A stretch of 64,000 bases of DNA. Source: Thermoleophilaceae bacterium (GTDB lineage: Bacteria; Actinomycetota; Thermoleophilia; Solirubrobacterales; Thermoleophilaceae). Positions within the stretch are counted from its first letter, which is position 1; each line of letters opens with the position of its first letter. Positions 58,841 through 64,000 of the stretch are shown in pieces. The notes beneath the pieces are model-generated. The model was not told the DNA's origin, did no database searches, and was given only the letters and a program-made list of their open reading frames with translations. The DNA lies in contig JAUJOQ010000003.1 of the NCBI GenBank assembly GCA_030447725.1, forward strand, positions 1 to 64,000, read 5' to 3'. A program made the position numbers and the translations under genes.

Positions 58841-59479
58841 TCGCTCGCCGTGGACCGCGGCGACCGTTTCTCGGACCTGGACCTCACCTCTGGCATCGCC
58901 GACCATGCGCCGGTCGCTGACGTGCTCAATCACTGGACGCGCACGCTCATCGACGACTTCGATGCGGTGCACCTTGCCGACCTCGAGCGCGGTCCGACCA
59001 CCTACCGCGTGTTCCTGCTACCCGAGGCCCTTCAATTCGACCTCTCGATGACGCCCGCGGCTCAGTTTCGTCCCGCCGGGCCACGATTCCGGCTTCTGTT
59101 CGGTGAGACAGCGGCGGGCGAGTTCGAGGGTTCCACGCCGCAGGTCGCGGGGGACCTTTTCGGGTGGGGTGTCATCTACGCGCTCCACGCGCGCGCGTGC
59201 ATCGAGCGGGGGCGTGTCTGGCAGGCGGAGCACTACGTCGGCGCGGTTCGCGATCACGCGCTCTCGCTTGCCTGCCTCAGCCAGGGCCTGCCCACGGTGC
59301 AGGCGCGCGGCTATGACGATCTTTCAGCAGAGACCCTGACTCGATTCGAGGCCGCCCACGTCGGCACGCTCGAACCTGGAGCGCTCCGGGCAGCCCTCGC
59401 CGCCTCCGTCCTTATGCTCATTCGCTTGGGCGCGGAGGCGCGTCCCGCACGCGGATACCGTCGCGCAGCGCCTCGCTGA
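58838..59479 (+). pseudogene. Nucleotidyltransferase-fold protein, 5' end missing
   Basis: Family sequence begins at GSLAVDRGDRFSDLDL, the G-S-x(n)-D-x-D metal motif of MNT-type nucleotidyltransferases. It continues through VADVLNHWTRTLIDDFDAVHL, YRVFLLPEALQFDLS and a helical C-terminal half with LARACIERGR-like segments. The usual leading helix before the GS motif is missing; upstream bases are antisense to the dapA-like gene. The frame stays open to 58670 and could be translated as a chimera. Relatives include aminoglycoside nucleotidyltransferases, but the substrate is unknown. Confidence 0.65.
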
Positions 59480-59698
59480 GCTTGGGTGACGCGCCGCAGC
59501 TCCTCCCCAACGTGCCAGCTGTCTGCTCTCGCACAGCCGCCTCCGCAACTCTTGGGAACTTCATGTCGTGCTTCTGTTCGGCGCCGGAAGGAAGAGCTAC
59601 TGTCGGCGTGCGAGGACTCCTGCTTTTGACGACGATGCGGGCGCGGCCGCTGCTGGCGGTGGCGAGTGAGCACGGGCCGCGATGCTGGTGAATGTCTC

Positions 59699-60139
59699 CT
59701 ACTTCGTTCGCGTACCAGCCGCCGGGGTGGTTTTCGGGAACCAGGGTGCGCCGCGCAGCGGCGCGTAGTCGCCGGCTCCGCCGGCGACGGCCATCGCTCC
59801 GATCAAACGCCAGGAAGACGCCGATCTCGCGGCTGGCGCCCTCGGGGAAGTCGAAGGTGACGAGCCAGGTGAGCAAGACCGTCGCGACCAGCCCGAGCAG
59901 GTCGGCCGCGCCGCTCAGCGAGAGATCGGGGCGAAACAGGCCCAAGCGCCCACCGGTGAGAGCCATTCCGATCGCTACCAGGCCTACGATCAGGAAGAAG
60001 ACGTCGGCCATCGTCCACAGCTCCCAGCCGCTCAGGTTTACGGCCGCGCCTCCGGCCCAGGGAAGAAGAGGGAGACGATCAGCAGGGCGCCCCCGGTCCC
60101 GCAGATGAGCTGTCCGAGACCGTACTTGGTCGAGGTCAC
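59699..60139 (-). pseudogene. Four-segment membrane protein gene with two frameshifts
   Basis: Three frames make one protein: TSTKYGLGQLICGTGGALLIVSLFFP, then (shift near 60065) LSGWELWTMADVFFLIVGLVAIGMAL and LLGLVATVLLTWLVTFDFPEG, then (shift near 59812, one extra base) FIGAMAVAGGAGDY and GAPWFP. The product would have ~145 residues and four membrane segments. It starts with GTG overlapping the stop of the regulator gene, so it was cotranscribed with it. The family is unnamed. Confidence 0.7.
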
Positions 60140-60990
60140 TGGGCTCCTCCTAGCTCTCGCGCCAGCGCGAGCAGGTCGTCAGGGTCGGTCGGCAGGTTCT
60201 CGAGCAGCTTCGCGGTCGCCCGGTCAGCGGGGAACAGCAGCTCGATGGCGAGCTCGGAGGTGGTCACCTCGAACGGGGTGTCGAATGTGGCGAACATGCC
60301 GAAGAACGACAGCTCGCCGCCGCCCGGGGCGTGCCACCTGACTGGGCCAAGGATCTCGCTGCCGCCGAGCCCGGAGGCGGGATCGCGCTCCGGTTCCGGC
60401 ACGGGGTAGCCCGCGATCTCCTCGATCAGCGCAGCGAGCTCTTTGTTGCGGGTGGCTGCGACCTGCCGCTCGAGCCGCTCGAGCCAGTGCGCATGCCAGT
60501 CGCCGAGGTTGATCATCAGCGGTGCCAGCCCCCGCGGGTGGAGGCCGACTCGCATCACGTTGATCGGGGGCTCAAGGAGCGCCGGATCGATATCGACGGC
60601 CGCGGTCAGCGCATACATCGGCGAGTTGGCCGCGACCAGGTTCCAAGTCCGGTCGACGACTACGGCTGGGTAGGGCTCATGGCCATGGAGGATCACATCG
60701 AGCGCCTCGCGCACCGGTTGAAGCTCGGCGTCCTCGAGGGAGCGCTCGGGGAAGGCTGGGGCGTGGCCCGCGGCGAGCAGCAGTCGATTCTGCTCGCGGA
60801 ACGGAACCTCCAGCCGCCGGAGGACCCGGAGCAGCATCTCACGGCCCGGCTTCGAGCGGCCGGTCTCGACGAAGCTCAGATGGCGGGCCGAGACCCCAGC
60901 CTCGAGGGAGAGCTCAAGCTGGGTAACCCGCCGTCGCTCGCGCCATTCACGCAGCAAGCCCCCGAGCGCTTGTGATTTCACCGTCGCCAT
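60136..60990 (-). CDS. XRE-family regulator with MmyB-like ligand-binding domain
   Basis: 284 residues. The N-terminal helix-turn-helix (LGGLLREWRERRRVTQLELSLEAGVSARHLSFVETGRSKPGREML) is followed by the MmyB-type ligand domain at ~90-270 (PYPAVVVDRTWNLVAANSPMYAL, then PPINVMRVGLHPRGLAPLMINL and a FFGMFATFDTPFEVT strand). MmyB-like regulators bind small molecules, possibly fatty acids, and control nearby oxidoreductases. The divergent flavin monooxygenase gene and the palindrome between them fit that. Confidence 0.9.
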   Translation of the reverse strand: MATVKSQALGGLLREWRERRRVTQLELSLEAGVSARHLSFVETGRSKPGREMLLRVLRRLEVPFREQNRLLLAAGHAPAFPERSLEDAELQPVREALDVILHGHEPYPAVVVDRTWNLVAANSPMYALTAAVDIDPALLEPPINVMRVGLHPRGLAPLMINLGDWHAHWLERLERQVAATRNKELAALIEEIAGYPVPEPERDPASGLGGSEILGPVRWHAPGGGELSFFGMFATFDTPFEVTTSELAIELLFPADRATAKLLENLPTDPDDLLALARELGGAQ

Positions 60991-61021
60991 TCGGCGGCGA
61001 CCCTAGTGGCCCAGTGGCCGC

Positions 61022-61049
61022 CCGTCGATTACCTCGAGGTAATCGACGG
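61022..61049. promoter_or_regulatory. 28-bp perfect palindrome, probable operator
   Basis: Half-sites CCGTCGATTACCTC and GAGGTAATCGACGG are exact reverse complements with no spacer. It lies 32 bases upstream of the XRE/MmyB-like regulator start (60990) and 38 bases upstream of the flavin monooxygenase start (61087), the usual place for an operator controlling both. Binding by the neighbouring regulator is inference. Confidence 0.75.
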
Positions 61050-61086
61050 AGCGAGTCGTGGGTGGGAGCCTGAAGGGCGGTGCTTG

Positions 61087-62469
61087 ATGGCTGAACGGTT
61101 CGACGTGATCATCGTGGGCGCCCGGTGTGCGGGCTCGCCGCTAGCCATCCTGCTGGCTCGGGCCGGTCTGAGGGTGTGCGTAGTCGACCGCGCGCGGTTT
61201 CCCAGCGACACCGCCTCCACCCACGGCGTACAGCCCTCGGGGGTAAGAATCCTCGACCACCTGGGCGTGCTCGAACCGCTTTTGAAGGTCACCCCCGCGA
61301 TAGAGCGCGCGACCATTGCCTTCGACGACGACCGCGTCGTCACCGATTTCACTGCACTGGTCGGCGCCCCGATGGTGAGCGCGAGGAGGGTCACGCTCGA
61401 CGCGATCCTTCTTGAGGCCGCCGCCGCGGCGGGTGCTGAGGTGCGGACGCAGACGGCAGTCACCGGCCTGGTCGAAGATCGCGGCCGCGTGGCAGGGGTG
61501 AAGACCAAGTCAGGAGAGCTGCGCGCTCCCCTCGTGGTCGGTGCCGATGGGATCCGCTCGGCCGTGGCTCGTTCTGTTGAGGCTGCGGAGTACCACCAGA
61601 CGCCCGCGGGCAGGATCTTCACCTGGGCCTACTTCGAGAGCGCGGATGCAGACGACGGCCACATGTGGCTGGGCGCCATCGGGGACCACGGGTTTCTCGC
61701 CTTTCCGACTGACGCCGGGCTGTTCATGGCCGCCGTTGTCCCCTCGATAGAACGCAGAGACGAGGTGCTCGCCGACCGGGAGGCCGTACACGCCGCAGAG
61801 CTCGCCCACTGGCCCGAGCTCGAGGCCACCCTGGCCCGCGCGAGGAGGGTCGGGCCGATTCGACTGATGTCGCGGGACGGCTTCTTTCGGGAGTCCGCCG
61901 GTCCGGGCTGGGTGCTGGTCGGCGACGCCGGCCACTTCAAGGACCCCACCCCAGGCCAGGGAATCTCAGACGCCCTTCGACAGGCTGTCGAGCTGGCGCC
62001 CGCGGTCGAGAGGGCCCTCGGGGGCGCAGGCGACGGCGACCGCGAGTTGCACGACTGGTGGTGCTGGCGTGACCGAGACGCCTGGGAGATGTACTGGTTC
62101 GCCCACGACATGGGTGCTCCAGGCCCGCCGCCACTGCTCATCCAGGAGATCCAGCGCCGTATCGCGGCCGACCCCGAGCTCACCGACGCGCTGCTGCGCG
62201 TCCTCAACCACGAGGTCCCTCCTTCAACGGTGTTCACTCCCGCCCTCGCGCTGTCCGCCGCCGGCCGGGCGCTCCTCACGAGTCCAGGGCAACGCAGGAC
62301 GCTCCTCCGGGAAGTGCAGACCATCGCCGCCAACAACTGGCGCCGACGCGCACCATCACATCCCTCGCCAGCCGCGGGACGACAGCAGGGCGTACGTGAC
62401 CTTCGGCGCTCCGGTGTAGATCGGCCGTCGAACGGCGGTGTCGCTCGTCGCGGTGCCGCCCTGCGCTAA
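61087..62469 (+). CDS. FAD-dependent monooxygenase (geranylgeranyl-reductase/PHBH-like)
   Basis: 460 residues from ATG (MAERFDVIIVGARCAGSPLAILLARAG). The FAD Rossmann motif is GARCAGS, the DG motif is VVGADGIRSAVAR, and the third FAD motif is WVLVGDAGHFKDPTPGQGISDAL. The C-terminal ~60 residues are Arg-rich and not conserved-looking. The class hydroxylates aromatics or reduces/epoxidises isoprenoids; the substrate is not evident. It is divergent from the XRE regulator, which probably controls it through the palindrome. Confidence 0.88.
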   Translation: MAERFDVIIVGARCAGSPLAILLARAGLRVCVVDRARFPSDTASTHGVQPSGVRILDHLGVLEPLLKVTPAIERATIAFDDDRVVTDFTALVGAPMVSARRVTLDAILLEAAAAAGAEVRTQTAVTGLVEDRGRVAGVKTKSGELRAPLVVGADGIRSAVARSVEAAEYHQTPAGRIFTWAYFESADADDGHMWLGAIGDHGFLAFPTDAGLFMAAVVPSIERRDEVLADREAVHAAELAHWPELEATLARARRVGPIRLMSRDGFFRESAGPGWVLVGDAGHFKDPTPGQGISDALRQAVELAPAVERALGGAGDGDRELHDWWCWRDRDAWEMYWFAHDMGAPGPPPLLIQEIQRRIAADPELTDALLRVLNHEVPPSTVFTPALALSAAGRALLTSPGQRRTLLREVQTIAANNWRRRAPSHPSPAAGRQQGVRDLRRSGVDRPSNGGVARRGAALR

Positions 62470-62788
62470 GCAGTAGCCATGCTCACGCCGTTTGCCGCCA
62501 GTCGCTCCGGCGCCAAGCGATCATGCGGCCCACGGGGGCCCCTCGCTATCGCTTCGGATCTCCGACGCTCCTCACGCTCCCCCGGCCGCTTCCGACTTGA
62601 ACGGGTCACGCTGCATCTGCCCCGCGGCGCCTGCCTAACGCGCCGTGAACGGTGTCGGAAGCAGAGAGCCAGACGGCACGAGGGCCGGCTTCTCCTCGGC
62701 ACACGCGCAAGCAAGGTGCATCGGGCCGCGGCCGCCGAGGCCTCAGTCCGGAACCACGCCGCCCGGCGGGGGCCTCTTGCCGCCGCGT
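62470..62788. other. Intergenic, no gene seen
   Basis: About 320 bases between the convergent monooxygenase and vapC genes. Short frames here have no start signals or family character, and no strong terminator hairpin was found. Confidence 0.5.
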
Positions 62789-63214
62789 TCAGGCGAGCGG
62801 ATTGCTCCAGCTGATTTCGCTGAAGCGGGCGAAGTCGGTGTCGGTCGAGCAGACCGTGAGTCCATGCTCGAGGGCAAGGGCTGCGAGCTGTGCATCCGGG
62901 ACGAGGTTGCCCGCGATCGAGTGGCGTGTGACGATCTCGCCGAGGACACGAACATGCTCCGGTCCCGGACCCGGAATCCAGGCGACGGGTGGGGCCAGCC
63001 AGTTGGTGATGCACTGCCAGGCCACGGCAGGTTCGAGCGGTCGGTCAAATGCTCGCGGATGCGTCGCGATGCGCAGGAACGCGACGAGGCTGGTCCAAGG
63101 AAATCCCACGCGGCGAGCGCCGTTGAGCTGCTCGGTGAGCCAGGTCGCCGCGGCGTCGTGATGCGGGCTGGCTCTGTGGACCGCGTAGAGCAGCAGGTTG
63201 GCGTCGACGAGCAT
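62789..63214 (-). CDS. vapC: PIN-domain toxin VapC
   Basis: 141 residues. It is a PIN nuclease with acidic residues D4 (MLVDANLLLYA), D107 (VPDAQLAALA), D125 and D127 (STDTDF). It cleaves RNA, typically tRNA in this family, when not bound by antitoxin. The usual second-position Glu (in the TSLVAFLR helix) seems replaced by Leu/Val, so activity should be tested. Start overlaps the vapB stop by one base. Confidence 0.9.
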   Translation of the reverse strand: MLVDANLLLYAVHRASPHHDAAATWLTEQLNGARRVGFPWTSLVAFLRIATHPRAFDRPLEPAVAWQCITNWLAPPVAWIPGPGPEHVRVLGEIVTRHSIAGNLVPDAQLAALALEHGLTVCSTDTDFARFSEISWSNPLA

Positions 63215-63447
63215 CAGCGGGCGGCGGGCCCATCGAGCGTCTCCAGCGCGTCGGCGACGTTCGAGAAGTCGATCCTCCCGGCGCCAAGGTCGTGGCTTCT
63301 CTGACGGAACGGCTCGGGGGAGCGGGCTGCCGTCAGGCCGGCGCGGACCAGATCATTGACCGCTTCGCTCACTCCGACGCCGCGTGCGCGGCGCTGCTGT
63401 TGCACCGCGGCGGCTACGTCGTCGGCAAGCGTGACGGTAGTACGCAT
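63214..63447 (-). CDS. vapB: Antitoxin VapB (ribbon-helix-helix type)
   Basis: 77 residues. The N-terminal ribbon-helix-helix (MRTTVTLADDVAAAVQQQRR, VGVSEAVNDLVRAGL) binds DNA; the C-terminal acidic/aromatic tail (RIDFSNVADALETLDG) should wrap the toxin. It precedes vapC and shares its promoter. Direct repeats upstream probably are its operator. Confidence 0.9.
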   Translation of the reverse strand: MRTTVTLADDVAAAVQQQRRARGVGVSEAVNDLVRAGLTAARSPEPFRQRSHDLGAGRIDFSNVADALETLDGPAAR

Positions 63448-63459
63448 GTAAGCAAATGT

Positions 63460-63493
63460 AGCATCAAGATGCCTGAGCTACAGCATCAAGATG
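63460..63493. promoter_or_regulatory. Direct repeats upstream of vapBC, probable autoregulatory operator
   Basis: AGCATCAAGATG occurs at 63460-63471 and again at 63482-63493, 22 bases (about two helical turns) apart, 12-45 bases upstream of the vapB start. Ribbon-helix-helix antitoxins commonly bind such paired sites to repress their own operon. Core promoter boxes are not resolved. Confidence 0.55.
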
Positions 63494-63540
63494 ACACGAT
63501 GTCTCCCAGGGCCGCGCCCGCGCGGTAGCAGCGGGTCCTC

Positions 63541-64000
63541 CTAATGCGCCGGCAGATACCCCTCGGCCCCGAGCCGCTCCAGAATCACCTCGGCCGCCTC
63601 CGCGGCGGCCATCGTGGTCGTGTCAACCACGACTTCCGCGTCATGGGGCTCCTCATAGGGGTCGGAGATTCCCGTGAAGTGCTCGATCATCCCCGCCCGC
63701 GCCTTCGCATAGAGGCCCTTGCGGTCACGCGCCTCGCAGACCTCCAGCGGCGTGGCCACGTGCACCAGCAGGAAGCCCCCGACGGGCTCGATCATCGAGC
63801 GCACCTCCTCGCGCAGCAGCCGGTACGGGGCGATCGGAGCGCAGATCGCGATCCCGCCGTTCTTCGTGATCTCCGAGGCCACCCAGCCGATCCGGCGCAC
63901 GTTGAGGTCGCGGTGCTCCTTGGAGAAGCCCAGCTCCGAGGAGAGGTGCTTGCGCACCAGGTCGCCGTCGAGCAGCGTGGCCTGGCGGTAGCCCAGCTCG
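63541..64000 (-). CDS. cysC: Adenylylsulfate (APS) kinase domain, partial at the right edge
   Basis: The 3' ~152 codons are in the window; the frame is open at base 64000. The sequence enters as ELGYRQATLLDGDLVRKHLS (the DGD motif of APS kinase), then GFSKEHRDLNVRRIGWVA, ICAPIAPYR, FLLVHVATPLEVCEARDRKGLY and HFTGISDPYEEP, to the stop. It makes PAPS from APS and ATP for sulfation or sulfate reduction. Because the N-terminal side is cut off, it may be a stand-alone CysC or the C-terminal half of an ATP-sulfurylase/APS-kinase fusion. Confidence 0.9.
   Translation of the reverse strand, partial: ELGYRQATLLDGDLVRKHLSSELGFSKEHRDLNVRRIGWVASEITKNGGIAICAPIAPYRLLREEVRSMIEPVGGFLLVHVATPLEVCEARDRKGLYAKARAGMIEHFTGISDPYEEPHDAEVVVDTTTMAAAEAAEVILERLGAEGYLPAH

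Overview
The window is GC-rich DNA from an actinobacterium, most likely of the class Thermoleophilia (Solirubrobacterales). This rests on recognised gene content, not a database search. The signs are the order tlyA-nadK-recN-pyrG-M20-NUDIX-xerD, the dgt-dnaG-rpoD operon, an F420-type LLM oxidoreductase, frequent GTG/TTG starts with 4-base GTGA overlaps, and the envelope proteins at 31-35 kb, which are of types I associate with this order. The first ~240 bases are G-homopolymer noise, so the left edge is not usable sequence.

0.2-29.7 kb is mostly intact backbone. It holds rRNA methylation (tlyA), NAD kinase, DNA repair and recombination (recN, mutM, recO, xerD), CTP synthase, dGTPase-primase-primary sigma, envelope lipoproteins and redox genes. 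A complete selenocysteine cassette (tRNA-Sec, selA, selB, selD) is read leftwards at 24.98-28.93 kb. Small scars interrupt the backbone: frameshifted PadR and MMPL remnants (10.4-11.4 kb) and an HNH remnant running into tRNA-Asn (19.5-20.0 kb).

30.1-35.3 kb is the most distinctive intact locus. Four co-directional genes encode a sigma-like protein fused to a zinc anti-sigma-like motif, a membrane segment and a proline-rich tail; a large secreted Ig-like protein; a small exported protein; and a membrane protein with a cytosolic Cys/His motif and a LysM peptidoglycan-binding end. Together they could form an envelope-sensing transcription module (inference).

35.7-51.8 kb is an accessory region: an O-methyltransferase, cupins, two IS110 elements, one IS21 element, one IS1182 element, a transposase tail, two PD-(D/E)XK-like nuclease genes (one frameshifted), a PaiB-like flavoprotein and a broken tyrosine integrase. 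The integrase lies beside a tRNA 3' half that looks like an attachment site.

51.9-60.1 kb contains a partly decayed glycolate/lactate/glyoxylate region (lldP, glycerate kinase, glcF and possible hyi scars). It also has a second, broken IS1182 copy that cuts a flavoprotein remnant, and a head-to-head junction where a dapA-like gene and a nucleotidyltransferase gene both lose their 5' ends at the same base. 60.1-64.0 kb returns to intact genes: an XRE/MmyB-type regulator divergent from a flavin monooxygenase across a 28-bp perfect palindrome, a VapBC pair and a partial APS kinase at the right edge. Frameshifts are concentrated in the accessory part, which fits real decay but should be checked against reads.
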